A program made the translations under genes and the position numbers. The notes under the pieces are model-generated. The model saw only the letters and a list, made by a program, of their open reading frames with translations. It ran no database searches and had not been told where the DNA came from. A stretch of DNA of 64,000 nucleotides. Source: AC-32 sp963716865. GTDB lineage: Bacteria > Actinomycetota > Thermoleophilia > Gaiellales > Gaiellaceae. This document shows positions 7,390-16,125 of this stretch, in pieces; within the stretch, counting starts at the first letter, position 1; every line of letters starts with the position of its first letter. The stretch lies in assembly GCA_963716865.1 (NCBI GenBank), contig CAVQUF010000002.1, positions 124,001 through 188,000 on the forward strand, in the 5' to 3' direction.

Positions 7390-9431
7390 CATCGGTGACC
7401 GCCGACCTCCGCCTGGAGCTCGAGCCTCGCGCGCTGCCGCTCGCCTGGCTCGCGGCGCCCGTCCTGCTGGGTCTCTCGCACCTGCTGCCCGCGACGGGCG
7501 TCGGCCTCGCCGTCCGGCTCGCAGCAGCGACCCTCTGCCTCCTCGTCCCCGGCACGATCGTGGCGCGCGCGCTCGGGCTCAGCGGCCTCGCGCCCGCGTT
7601 CACGTGGAGCCTCGGGACGCTCGCCGTCGGGATGATGGTCATGTTCGCCGTGCACGGGTCGATCTGGCTCGCGCTCGGCGTGATGGTCGGCGTGAGCGCC
7701 TGCGCGGTGCCGTTCGCACTGCGAAGGCCGCCGCCGGGCATCGCGGCCTGGAGCCTGGCCATCCTCGGGCTCGGGGTCGTGGCCGGGATCGCGCTCTGGT
7801 GGGTCGCGGCCTTCGGCGGCGACTCCTTCTTCCACCTCGCCCGCGTGCGCAAGCTCGTCGACTTCCACTCGATCTCGCTGCGGAGCCTCGACGAGTACAA
7901 GGACGGCGGGTTGCACCCCGGCTACGCGTTCCCGCTCTGGCACGGCTTCCTCGCGCTCGTCTCCAAGCTCGCAGGGGTGGATCCCACCCAGGTGGTGCTG
8001 CACGGGCCGACGGTGCTGATGCCGCTCTCGTTCCTGCTCACCTACGAGTCGGGGGTCGCGCTCTTCCGCTCGCACTGGGCCGGGCTCTCGACGCTGCTCG
8101 CCTCGTTCGCGCTGCTCGGCCTCGCTCCCGGCCACGGAGGCTCGTACGTCTCCCTGGCGCTCGCCGCCAACGCGAGCAGGATGCTCGTGCTGCCCGCGCT
8201 GCTCGCGCTCGTGTTCCTCTATGTGCGCTCGCCGTCCTGGCAGCTGCTCGTCTCGGTCGCCGCCGCCGCCGGTGCGATGAGCCTGATCCACCCCCCGCAC
8301 TCGGCGCTCGTCCTGATCCTGCTGGCCGGGTTCCTCGTCGTCCGCCTGCTGCTGGCCCGGGAGGACGTCGCGTCGATCGCTGCGGCGCTCGCGGCCGTCG
8401 CGATTCCGACGGCGGCGGTTGCCGTCTGGCTGCTGCCGATCGTCCGCGAGACGGTCGCGCACAACCCGGGCCCGGGCGAGGTGCACCGGGCGTTCGCGAA
8501 CTACCGCCACGAGCTGGACGTCTTCGGGCTGCACAGCTACCGCCTCAAGCCGGACGTCTTCGGGCGCGGGGGAGCCGTCGCGGTTGCCACGCTTGCGCTG
8601 CTGCCGTTCGCGATCCTGGCGCGGCGCCGGCTCTGGGCGTCGTTCGTCCTCGGCGGGATGCTCGCCGCGTTCGCGGTCACGCTCCTCGCGTTCGTCTTCC
8701 CGCACCTGGCGGACGCCCTCTCGATCTCCCAGGCGCGCCGACTCGCCGGATTCTCCCCGAAGGCCTTCGCCCTTGCGGGCGCGGCGCTCGTCCTGGCCGG
8801 CCTCCTGCGCTGGGCGGTGCTCCCGGTCGCGCTGGCCTCGGGGATCGTGCTCCAGTGGCTCGTCCCCGGCGACTTTGGCCGGCCGTTCGGGCACGGGCAC
8901 AGCGGCCCCGCCTGGCTGACGTGGTTCGCGTTCATCGCCGCCGGCGCCGCGGTGGTCTTCGGCGTGCTCGGCGACCGGCTTCTGCCCCGGCTCGAGCGGG
9001 ACGGCCCGCTGGCCGCCGCGGCCGTGGCCCTGTTCGTGCTCCCGGTCGCCGTGCACGGCTACGCCAACTGGAGCAGACCGGCGAGCGCTCGGCCGCCGCT
9101 GTCGCCGGCGCTGGTGCGCGCGCTCGGCGAGCGTCTGCCGCAGGGGGCGGTCGTCTTCACCGACCAGCTGACGGGCTACGAGCTCGGCGCCTTCCTGCCC
9201 GTCTACGTCAACTCCACGCCGCCGATTCACAGCAGCGACACGCGCGCGAACCACCCCGCCCTCCGCGTCCGCGACGAGCAGCGCTTCTTCCGCAACGGCG
9301 GCCCGCTCTCGATGCTGCGCCGCTACGGCGCCGGCTGGCTGCTCGTCGACCGCACCCGCGTCCTCCACACGCGCTTCAACCTGCCGCGGGTCTACGCGGA
9401 TGGGCGATACGTTCTGTACCGAATGCGATGA
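7386..9431 (+). CDS. Large polytopic membrane protein, GT-C-like
   Basis: 681 residues with about 14-16 hydrophobic segments and a soluble C-terminal region of about 120 residues. GGDSFFHLARVRKL and the following YKDGGLHPGYAFPLWHG lie in an early extracytoplasmic loop, where GT-C transferases keep their acidic catalytic site. No exact family is recognised; DUF6541-like or another GT-C-like protein fits best. It would act at the outer face of the membrane on polyprenyl-linked sugars, which suits the operon. The ATG overlaps the preceding stop (ATGA), and the 3' end overlaps the next gene in the same way. Confidence 0.65.
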   Translation: MTSVTADLRLELEPRALPLAWLAAPVLLGLSHLLPATGVGLAVRLAAATLCLLVPGTIVARALGLSGLAPAFTWSLGTLAVGMMVMFAVHGSIWLALGVMVGVSACAVPFALRRPPPGIAAWSLAILGLGVVAGIALWWVAAFGGDSFFHLARVRKLVDFHSISLRSLDEYKDGGLHPGYAFPLWHGFLALVSKLAGVDPTQVVLHGPTVLMPLSFLLTYESGVALFRSHWAGLSTLLASFALLGLAPGHGGSYVSLALAANASRMLVLPALLALVFLYVRSPSWQLLVSVAAAAGAMSLIHPPHSALVLILLAGFLVVRLLLAREDVASIAAALAAVAIPTAAVAVWLLPIVRETVAHNPGPGEVHRAFANYRHELDVFGLHSYRLKPDVFGRGGAVAVATLALLPFAILARRRLWASFVLGGMLAAFAVTLLAFVFPHLADALSISQARRLAGFSPKAFALAGAALVLAGLLRWAVLPVALASGIVLQWLVPGDFGRPFGHGHSGPAWLTWFAFIAAGAAVVFGVLGDRLLPRLERDGPLAAAAVALFVLPVAVHGYANWSRPASARPPLSPALVRALGERLPQGAVVFTDQLTGYELGAFLPVYVNSTPPIHSSDTRANHPALRVRDEQRFFRNGGPLSMLRRYGAGWLLVDRTRVLHTRFNLPRVYADGRYVLYRMR

Positions 9432-10678
9432 AAGTCCTGCTCGTGACGATGTACTTCCCGCCGGCGGGCGGGGGCGGCGTGCAGCGTCCGCTGAAGATGG
9501 CCACGCACCTGCCGGCGCTCGGGATCGAGACGCACGTGCTCGCGCCCGACGATCCGAAGTGGCTCCACCGCGACGACGAGCTGCGCCCGCCGACGCAGGC
9601 CTTCGTCCACCGCGCCCGCTACCTCGGCCCGCGCGCGCGGCTGCCCTCGGAGGAGATGCATGGCCTCACGGGGACCGACCTGCTGCTCGCGCAGGCGAAG
9701 CTCGCCTACCGGCGCGTGCTGCTTCCCGACGCAAGCGTGACGTGGCTCCCGACCGCCGTGCCGGCCGCGGTCCGGATCGTCAAGGACGAGGGCATCGACG
9801 CCGTGATCACGACGAGCCCGCCGAACTCGATGAACATGATCGGCGCCGCGGTCAAGCGCATCGCCGGGATCCCGTGGGTGGCCGACCTACGCGACGCCGT
9901 GCTCGCGAACGCCGACCGCCGCTTCGACCGGACGGCCGTGCGCGTGAAGGAAAAGGCGCTGGAGCGGGTCGTCCGCCTCGTCGCCGGCTCCGCCGACGCG
10001 GTCGTGGCCGTCTCGGAGCCGATCGCCGACGAGGTGCGGGCCTTCGCACCGGCCGGGCCGGTGCGCGTGATCCCGAACGGCTGCGACTTCGACGACTTCG
10101 CCGGCCTCGAGTACCGCAGGGGCGACCGCTTTCGCATCACCCACACCGGCAGCTTCTTCGGCCAGCGGGATCCGCGCCCGTTCCTGAGCGCGCTCGCCGA
10201 ATCGGGTCTCGACGACGCCGTGGCGCGCTTCGCGGGCGACTTCCGCGCCGCCGACCGCGAATGGGTGGACACGCTCGGCCTCGGCGATCGCCTCGAGCTG
10301 CTCTCCTACCTTCCGCACCGGGAGGCGCTCGAGCTCCAGCGCGACTCCGAGGCGAACCTCCTCCTGCTGCCGGAGGCGGCCGGGCGAGGGAAGGTCGTTC
10401 CCTCCGGGAAGATCTTCGAGTACCTCGCCGCCGAGCGGCCGATCCTCGCGGCGGTGCCTCCGGACGGAGCGGCCGCCGACCTCGTGCGCGAGACGGGCGC
10501 GGGGATCGTCGTCGCGCCGGACGACGAGCGCGGGCTGCGCGAGGCGCTGCAGGGCCTTCACGCGCGCTGGCGGGCGGGAAAGCTCTCCGACGCCTACCTC
10601 TCACCCGAGCAGCGGAAGCGGCTCTCGCGGGAGACCCGCGTCGAGGAGCTGGCCGACGTGCTCTGGAGCCTGCAGTGA
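9428..10678 (+). CDS. Family 4 glycosyltransferase (GT-B)
   Basis: 416 residues with two Rossmann domains. The N-terminal acceptor domain starts MKVLLVTMYFPPAGGGGVQRP, with the glycine-rich loop of WbuB-like enzymes. The C-terminal donor domain has GSFFGQRDP and a final segment SGKIFEYLAAERPILAAVPP in place of the usual E-x7-E. A cytoplasmic retaining glycosyltransferase is expected; donor and acceptor are unknown. The ATG overlaps the upstream stop by 4 nt. Downstream the tight coupling ends: 138 bp separate it from the polymerase gene, and that gap holds repeat element A. Confidence 0.85.
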   Translation: MKVLLVTMYFPPAGGGGVQRPLKMATHLPALGIETHVLAPDDPKWLHRDDELRPPTQAFVHRARYLGPRARLPSEEMHGLTGTDLLLAQAKLAYRRVLLPDASVTWLPTAVPAAVRIVKDEGIDAVITTSPPNSMNMIGAAVKRIAGIPWVADLRDAVLANADRRFDRTAVRVKEKALERVVRLVAGSADAVVAVSEPIADEVRAFAPAGPVRVIPNGCDFDDFAGLEYRRGDRFRITHTGSFFGQRDPRPFLSALAESGLDDAVARFAGDFRAADREWVDTLGLGDRLELLSYLPHREALELQRDSEANLLLLPEAAGRGKVVPSGKIFEYLAAERPILAAVPPDGAAADLVRETGAGIVVAPDDERGLREALQGLHARWRAGKLSDAYLSPEQRKRLSRETRVEELADVLWSLQ

Positions 10679-10711
10679 CACGTCCACGCACGGCCCGGCC
10701 CAGGCTGCCCC

Positions 10712-10787
10712 AAAAAGGCGCCGCTTGCGGCGCCGTTCCCAGGAGGCGCGGGCTTTGCCCGTGCGTCCGTCTGAAATGACCGGTCGA
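10712..10787 (-). repeat. Structured repeat element, copy A (minus orientation)
   Basis: Read on the minus strand this begins GGTCATTTCAGACG, then forms a first hairpin (CGGGC/GCCCG core) and a second hairpin GGCGCC-GCAAGC-GGCGCC (10734-10717), followed by five T. It aligns almost end to end with the plus-strand element at 34613-34685. Two base pairs of the second stem change in a compensating way between copies, and both keep the CAAG loop. It could be a dispersed REP-like element, a small RNA or a terminator-derived repeat. It is antisense to the surrounding operon. Confidence 0.6.
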
Positions 10788-10816
10788 GGCGCGGTTCACC
10801 AGAGCCGCGAAAGCGC

Positions 10817-12118
10817 ATTGGTTTCTTTTTCTTCCTCGCGGCCGTCTTCTGCGCGAGCTTCGAGAAAGTGCAGTGGAACGTGGCCGGGTCCGTGTTCCTC
10901 GCCGACCTGACAGCGCTCGGCTTCCTCGGCTCGTTCGCGCTCGACCGTCTCGGCTCGTCGCGCGGCGTCGGACGGGTGCCGCGGACCGCGGCCGTGCTGC
11001 TCGTGTTCCTCGGCGCGTTCCTGCTCGTCTACCTGATCGGCTTCTTCAACCTCGAGACGAGCCAGGCGCTGAGCCAGTTCGGCAAGGGGATCGTCAAGTG
11101 GCTGATCCACTTCGCGTTCCTGATCGTCGGCGTCATCTATCTGACCGGGCGCTCGGCGCGGTACTTCTGGCGCACGCTCGCGTGGTTCCTGGGCGGGATC
11201 GCCGCCAACGCCGCCTACGGGATCCTGCAGCTTGCCTCGGCCCAGGCCGGCCACAACCTCGACTCGGTGTTCCTCGTGCCGCTGACGCGAGGCGCCAGCC
11301 AGATCAACGTCTACGGCGCGGTCAACGGCACGAACGTGTACCGGCCGAACGCGCTGACGGGCGACCCGAACCACCTCGGGATCATGCTGCTGATGCCGAT
11401 CCTGATCCTGACGCCGATCTACCTGCGGCTCGGGCGGGGACACCGGCTCCGGCGCTGGCTCGCGGCCCTGATCGCGTTCCTGCTGATCGTCGAGCTCGCG
11501 ACGCTCTCGCGCAGCGGGCTGCTCGGGCTGACGGTCGGCGCCTTCGTCCTGCTGATTCCGTACCGGCATCTGCTCTTCTCGCGCCTCGCGATCCTTCCGC
11601 TCATGCTCGTCGTGATCCCGGTCGCCTACGAGGTCTACCGCCGGCGGCACTTCTTCGACGTCGTGATCCGCTCGCGGCTCTCGCGCGGGACCGGGACGAA
11701 CACGCACCTCGACGTCTACGCCTTCGTCCCGAAGATCCTGCACGTGCACCCGTTCTTCGGCCTCGGCTTCAACAACTTCTCGGTCTACTACGAGTTCGTC
11801 ACCGGCAAGACGAACTGGGGGCCGCACTCGTACTACGTGGCGCTGCTCGTCGAGGGCGGGCTCGTCGGGACCGCGCTTTTTGCGGTCTTTCTCTGGTTCC
11901 TGTTCACGAAGCTCGCGGCGGCGCGGCGGCTCGGGCGCGCGCTCTCGGCCGCCCACGACCCCCTGGCGGCACGTGTGCGGCCGCTGGCGTGGGGGATGAC
12001 CGCGGCGCTCGTCGGGACGATGGCCGCGAACGTCTTCTACCTGACGATGTCGTTCCTCTACTTCTACGTCTTCGTGATGCTCGCGCTCGTGACACCGGCG
12101 GTCTTCTCGAAGCGGTGA
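10817..12118 (+). CDS. O-antigen ligase/Wzy-type polymerase, start codon unclear
   Basis: About 430 residues with 11-12 hydrophobic segments. The long extracytoplasmic loop has NALTGDPNHLGIMLLM, and later GFNNFSVYYE and WGPHSYYVALLVEGG follow the Wzy_C/WaaL pattern. It would polymerise or ligate lipid-linked repeat units outside the membrane. Coding character (IGFFFFLAAVFCASFEKVQWN) starts upstream of the first usual start, GTG 10868, but no ATG, GTG or TTG exists in frame between the stop at 10772 and there. I give the ATT at 10817 as the coding edge. Repeat element A ends 29 nt upstream, so the true 5' end may have been replaced. The 3' end overlaps the next gene by GTGA. Confidence 0.75.
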   Translation: MGFFFFLAAVFCASFEKVQWNVAGSVFLADLTALGFLGSFALDRLGSSRGVGRVPRTAAVLLVFLGAFLLVYLIGFFNLETSQALSQFGKGIVKWLIHFAFLIVGVIYLTGRSARYFWRTLAWFLGGIAANAAYGILQLASAQAGHNLDSVFLVPLTRGASQINVYGAVNGTNVYRPNALTGDPNHLGIMLLMPILILTPIYLRLGRGHRLRRWLAALIAFLLIVELATLSRSGLLGLTVGAFVLLIPYRHLLFSRLAILPLMLVVIPVAYEVYRRRHFFDVVIRSRLSRGTGTNTHLDVYAFVPKILHVHPFFGLGFNNFSVYYEFVTGKTNWGPHSYYVALLVEGGLVGTALFAVFLWFLFTKLAAARRLGRALSAAHDPLAARVRPLAWGMTAALVGTMAANVFYLTMSFLYFYVFVMLALVTPAVFSKR

Positions 12119-13155
12119 AGCTCCTGGTGCTGACGACGTCGTACCCGCGCTACGAGGGCGACCCGACCGTGAACTTCCTCGGCGAGGCGGTGGCGCAGCT
12201 GCGCGGGCGCGGGGTCGACGTGGACGTCGTCTCGCCGGCGACGTTCCCGCACTACGGGATCGCGTACGGCTCGGGCATCGTCGGCAACCTGCGGCGTGAC
12301 CCCTGGAGGGCGGCGATGCTGCCGGCGATGTTCTGGAACTTCCGGCGGGCGGCCGGGAAGCTGGCGCCCGAGGCCGACCTGATCCACGCGCACTGGCTTC
12401 CGAGCGGGGCAGTCGCGGCGACCTGCGGGCGGCCGTTCGTCGTCCAGCTCTGGGGCACCGACGTCGAGCTCGCCAGGAAGGCGAAGCCGCTTGCCCGTGA
12501 GGTGCTGCGGCGGGCGCGGCTGACGATCTGCCCGTCGAACGCGCTGGCGACCGCGGCGCGCGAGCTGGGGGCGCGCGAGGTGCGCGTGATCCCGAGCGGC
12601 GTGGAGATCCCGGCCGAGGTGGCCGAGGAGGCCGAGCCGCCGGAGGTGCTCTTCGCGGGGCGGCTTTCGCGCGAGAAGGGCATCCTCGAGCTCGTGGAGG
12701 CTGCGAACGGGATGAAGCTGGTGGTGGCAGGCGACGGGCCGCTGCGCGACTCGGTGCCCGGCGCGCTCGGGTTCGTCCCGCACGACGAGCTCGGCCCGCT
12801 GTACGAGCGGGCGGCGGTCGTCGCGTGCCCGTCCCACCGCGAGGGGTTCGGCGTCGTCTGCGCGGAGGCGATGGCCTATGGGCGGCCGGTGGTCGCGGGC
12901 GCGGTCGGCGGGCTCCTCGACCTGGTCGTGGACGGTGAGACCGGGGTGCTCGTACCGCCGCGCGACGTGCGGGCGCTGCGGGCGGCCCTGGAGCGCCTGC
13001 TCGGCGACCGGGAGCTGCGGGAGCGGCTCGGCGCAGCGGCCCGAGAGCGGATCAAGGAGCGCTTCGCCTGGCCGGCGGTGACCGACGCGACGCTCGCGGC
13101 CTACGAACGTGCGCTCGCGGACGCGTCCGAAGCCCCCTCGAAGCCGAAGAGGTGA
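12115..13155 (+). CDS. Family 4 glycosyltransferase (GT-B)
   Basis: 346 residues. The N-terminus KLLVLTTSYPRYEGDPTVNF is typical of GT4 enzymes from exopolysaccharide loci. HAHWLPSGAVAA is the acceptor-domain histidine region, LFAGRLSREKGI opens the donor domain, and REGFGVVCAEAMAYG carries the E-x7-E nucleotide-sugar motif. The protein is cytoplasmic; donor not predictable. GTG 12115 overlaps the polymerase stop, and its own stop overlaps the following GTG, so the three are translationally coupled. Confidence 0.88.
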   Translation: MKLLVLTTSYPRYEGDPTVNFLGEAVAQLRGRGVDVDVVSPATFPHYGIAYGSGIVGNLRRDPWRAAMLPAMFWNFRRAAGKLAPEADLIHAHWLPSGAVAATCGRPFVVQLWGTDVELARKAKPLAREVLRRARLTICPSNALATAARELGAREVRVIPSGVEIPAEVAEEAEPPEVLFAGRLSREKGILELVEAANGMKLVVAGDGPLRDSVPGALGFVPHDELGPLYERAAVVACPSHREGFGVVCAEAMAYGRPVVAGAVGGLLDLVVDGETGVLVPPRDVRALRAALERLLGDRELRERLGAAARERIKERFAWPAVTDATLAAYERALADASEAPSKPKR

Positions 13156-14336
13156 CGGCTACAGTGACCGGCAGGGTGACTGACACGTTCGAGGCTCGCG
13201 ACCGGCCCGTCGTCGTCTTCGGTCTACTCTGGGCCGGGCTGTCGTTCGCGCGCAGTCTCGGCCGCGCCGGTGTTCCGGTCACCGGCATCACGATGCACCC
13301 GCACGAGTTCGGGGCTCGCTCTCACTACCTGCGCGAGGTGCGGCGCGCCTCGGGCGACGCGGCCGTCCTCGCGGACCTGCGCGCGGCTGCAGACGGCAAG
13401 CGTCCACTCCTGCTTCCTGAGCGCGACGACCACGTCGAGCTCGTGCTGAGGCACTGGTCCGAGGTGACCGCGCTCTACGACCTGCCGATGCCGCCTGATC
13501 CCGAGGTCGCCCGCCGGCTGCGCCGCAAGTCCACCTTGCCGGAGGAGGCCGCGCGCGCCGGAGTCCTGACGCCGCCAACCGTGGCCGCCGACTCGGAGGA
13601 GACGTTGCGCTCACTCGAGCTGCGGCCTCCGTTCCTGCTGAAGCCGGTCGAGGGACAGCACTTTGGCGGCTCGTTCGGCGAGAAAGTCCTCGTCGCCGAG
13701 ACGGCAGACGTCCTCGTCGGTCTGTGGCGGGAGGCTCGCAGGCGCGGTTTCGACACCGTCGTGCAGGAGCTCGTCCCGGAGGCGCACGAGAAGATCTGGT
13801 CGCTGTTCACGTATATCGGCCGTAGCGGCCGGCCGCTGGCAACCGTGACGGGTGTCAAGGTGCGCCAGGGGCCGATCTACTTCGGCACGAGCGCCGTTTT
13901 TCGCACGTCTCCCGAGCCTCGCGTCCGCGAGCTCGGGCTGCGGCTGCTCGAGACCGCCGGCTACCGGGGCTTCGGTCACGTCGAGTTCGCCCACGACCAT
14001 CGCGACGGAGAGTTCAAGCTCCTCGAGGTCAACACTCGTGTGCCGATGTGGGGTGGAGTGGCAATGAGCCGTTACCTCGATATGGCTCGGATCGCCTACG
14101 ACGACCTCTGCGGACGGCCGGAGCCCGAGCCTCGTGACTTCGGCGACGAGGTGTCGTGGAGCTTCCTGGCCAAGGATCTGTGGGTCTCGCTGGCGATGGC
14201 ACGCCGGCGCGAGCTCACGCCGCGCGAGTTCCTCGGCCCGTACCTGCACCGCAAGAAGGTTCGCGCCGTGTTCGCCGCCGACGATCCGTTGCCGGCGCTC
14301 GCAGTGCTTCCCTACCTCGGCACGAAGCTCGCGTAG
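13152..14336 (+). CDS. ATP-grasp carboxylate-amine ligase (COG3919-like)
   Basis: 394 residues and the third ATP-grasp protein of the locus. VVVFGLLWAGLSFARSLGRAG begins the N-terminal domain. FLLKPVEGQHFGGSFGEKV is the ATP lid, VQELVPEAHEK the central strand and LLEVNTRVPMWGG the Mg-binding E-x-N-x-R, all apparently intact. It shares plan and several motifs with the protein encoded at 6280-7389, so the two are likely paralogues with different substrates. A role in amide-linked decoration of the polysaccharide, perhaps with the nearby FemAB-type transferase, is inference. GTG start within a GTGA overlap. Confidence 0.82.
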   Translation: MTATVTGRVTDTFEARDRPVVVFGLLWAGLSFARSLGRAGVPVTGITMHPHEFGARSHYLREVRRASGDAAVLADLRAAADGKRPLLLPERDDHVELVLRHWSEVTALYDLPMPPDPEVARRLRRKSTLPEEAARAGVLTPPTVAADSEETLRSLELRPPFLLKPVEGQHFGGSFGEKVLVAETADVLVGLWREARRRGFDTVVQELVPEAHEKIWSLFTYIGRSGRPLATVTGVKVRQGPIYFGTSAVFRTSPEPRVRELGLRLLETAGYRGFGHVEFAHDHRDGEFKLLEVNTRVPMWGGVAMSRYLDMARIAYDDLCGRPEPEPRDFGDEVSWSFLAKDLWVSLAMARRRELTPREFLGPYLHRKKVRAVFAADDPLPALAVLPYLGTKLA

Positions 14337-14345
14337 CCTCTCGCC
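14334..14345 (+). promoter_or_regulatory. TAGCCT -10-like box, leaderless spacing
   Basis: TAGCCT at 14334-14339 lies exactly 6 nt before ATG 14346, the same spacing as in the tetR promoter. Its TAG is the stop codon of the preceding ATP-grasp gene. No clear -35 is visible, so a separate promoter here is only suggested. Confidence 0.35.
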
Positions 14346-15478
14346 ATGCGAGTCGCCCTGCTCGATCCGCCGAGCTTCACCGCGCCGTACGACCATGCCC
14401 TCGCGTCCGCCCTCGCCCGGCGTGGACACGACGTGACGCTGCTCGCCTCGCCGTTCACGCACGGCGAGATCCCGGCGCCGGACGGCTACCGGCGCGAGGA
14501 GGTGTTCCTGTCGTTCTCGTCCCGGCTCTCCCGCCTGGCGCCTCGGTCTCGCGTCCGACTGGTCCTAAAGGGGCTCGACTACGGCCGAGCGCCGTCCGGC
14601 TCGTCCGGCGGATCGAAGGACTGCGGCCGGACATCGTGCACGTGCAATGGCTCGGCGTGCCGCGCTACGACATCGTCTGGCTTCGCCGCGTAACGGCGCG
14701 CTTCCCGACGGTTCTGACGGCACACGATGTCGTCCCCCGCCTCGAGCGCAACGCACGAGCGTGGCGCGAGGCGCTCGCGCGTGTAGACCGCGTCGTCGTC
14801 CAGTCGCAACGCGCCGTGGATCGGCTGGCCGAGCTCGGCGTCGAGCGCTCGCATCTCGTGCGCATCCAGCACCCGGTCTTCCCGGGACCCGCCGAGCAGC
14901 CGTCACCGCCGGCCGGCTCGACACTCCTCTTCTTCGGCCTGATCCGGGAGCACAAGGGGCTCGACGTCCTGGTGCGCGCGCTGCCCGCGGTCGCCGCGAG
15001 CGTCCCGGATGTGCGCCTCATCGTCGCCGGAGACCCGCTTGACTCAGTCGAGCCCGCGCAGCGCCTGGCGAGCGACCTGGGCGTGGCGGAGCGCATCGAG
15101 TGGCGGCTCCGCTTCCTTGGCGAGCACGAGATAACCGCTGTCATGGGGGAGGCTACCCTTGTCGTCTTGCCCTACCGCAAGATCGACTCGTCCGGCGTGC
15201 TGGCGACCGCGCTCGGCTACGGCCGCCCCGCGGTCGTGACCGACGTCGGCGGGCTCCCCGACGCGATCCGTGAGTTCGGCGCAGGCCGCATCGTGCCGGT
15301 CGAGGACGCCGCAGCGCTCGCCGACGCCTGCGCCGATCTTCTCTCCGACCGAACAGCGCTGGCCGAGGCTTTCCGCGGTACCGGGGCCGCACGCCGCTCC
15401 CTGACCTGGGACAGGGCTGCGGCCGCGCACGAGGCCGTGTACGAGGAGGCCGTCGGCGCCAGGAGCGGCGTGGCGTGA
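14346..15478 (+). pseudogene. Family 4 glycosyltransferase interrupted by a -1 frame change
   Basis: Codons from ATG 14346 encode a normal GT4 N-terminus (MRVALLDPPSFTAPYDHALA) up to about KGLDYG at 14585. The family pattern then resumes in the -1 frame as SAVRLVRRIEGLRPD, DIVHVQW, FFGLIREHKGLDVL and a C-terminal donor domain ending at 15478. A single missing base near 14583-14590 explains it. It may be a true mutation, an assembly error, or programmed slippage: A_AAG_GGG at 14567-14573 is in the right frame. The repaired protein would be about 377 residues. The 3' end overlaps the next gene by GTGA, consistent with an operon gene that was recently intact. Confidence 0.75.
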
Positions 15479-16125
15479 GCGTCCAGGCGGTCGCCAAGGA
15501 AGTCCTCGATCGGCTGGTTGCCGCCGTCGGGCTGGTAACGCTCTCGCTCGTCTTCGCCGGGATCGCGCTCTGGATCCGCCTCGAGTCAGGCGGCCCGGTC
15601 ATCTTCCGGCAGCCGCGCGTCGGCAAGGACGGCCGCGTGTTCTCGATGCTCAAGTTCCGGACGATGGTTCCGGACGCTGTCGAGCTCGGCTGCGAGCTGG
15701 CGCTGAGCGAGGATCCGTTCGCCGTCCTGCCGGAAGACCCGCGGATCACCCGGTGCGGCCGCTTCCTCCGGCGGACGAGTCTCGACGAGCTGCCTCAGCT
15801 GTGGAACGTCCTGCGCGGCGAGATGAGCCTCGTCGGCCCCAGGCCCGATCTCGTCGAGCAGGCGGCGAACTACGCCCCTGCCGATCGCCGCCGCCTAGCC
15901 GTGAAGCCCGGAATCACCGGCTGGGCCCAGGTGCACGGCCGCGACGAGATTCCTTGGGAGGAGCGCTTCCGGCTGGACGCCTGGTACGTCGACAACTGGT
16001 CGCTCGGCCTCGACGCACGGATCCTCCTCCGCACCTTCGCGCAGCTCGGGCGCCCCGAGCCGATCCCCGTCGAGGACAAGCTCAACATCGAGCGGGCGCG
16101 GGCAGCGCGGCGAGGCGGCGAGTGA
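15475..16125 (+). CDS. Polyprenyl-phosphate sugar-1-phosphate transferase (short form)
   Basis: 216 residues covering only the catalytic bacterial sugar transferase domain. One N-terminal membrane helix (VGLVTLSLVFAGIALWI) is followed by PVIFRQPRVGKDGRVFSMLKFRTM, the RTSLDELPQLWNVLRGEMSLVGPRP signature and GITGWAQVHGRDEI. It starts repeat-unit synthesis by moving a sugar phosphate from a nucleotide sugar to undecaprenyl phosphate at the cytoplasmic face. The sugar cannot be told from sequence. A second, full-length enzyme of this class occurs at 34694, so the window has two initiating transferases. Confidence 0.9.
   Translation: MSVQAVAKEVLDRLVAAVGLVTLSLVFAGIALWIRLESGGPVIFRQPRVGKDGRVFSMLKFRTMVPDAVELGCELALSEDPFAVLPEDPRITRCGRFLRRTSLDELPQLWNVLRGEMSLVGPRPDLVEQAANYAPADRRRLAVKPGITGWAQVHGRDEIPWEERFRLDAWYVDNWSLGLDARILLRTFAQLGRPEPIPVEDKLNIERARAARRGGE

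Noticed and set aside
7203..9368. 721-codon minus-strand open frame opposite the polytopic membrane protein
   Set aside because: Hydrophilic, charge-repetitive translation typical of the complement of a high-GC membrane-protein gene. The plus frame has proper helices and overlap junctions.
14567..14573. Programmed -1 frameshift as the main explanation for the split glycosyltransferase
   Set aside because: The heptamer is correct, but family spacing suggests the 0 frame is used about 15 nt beyond it, so a lost base or sequencing error is more likely. Kept only as an alternative.
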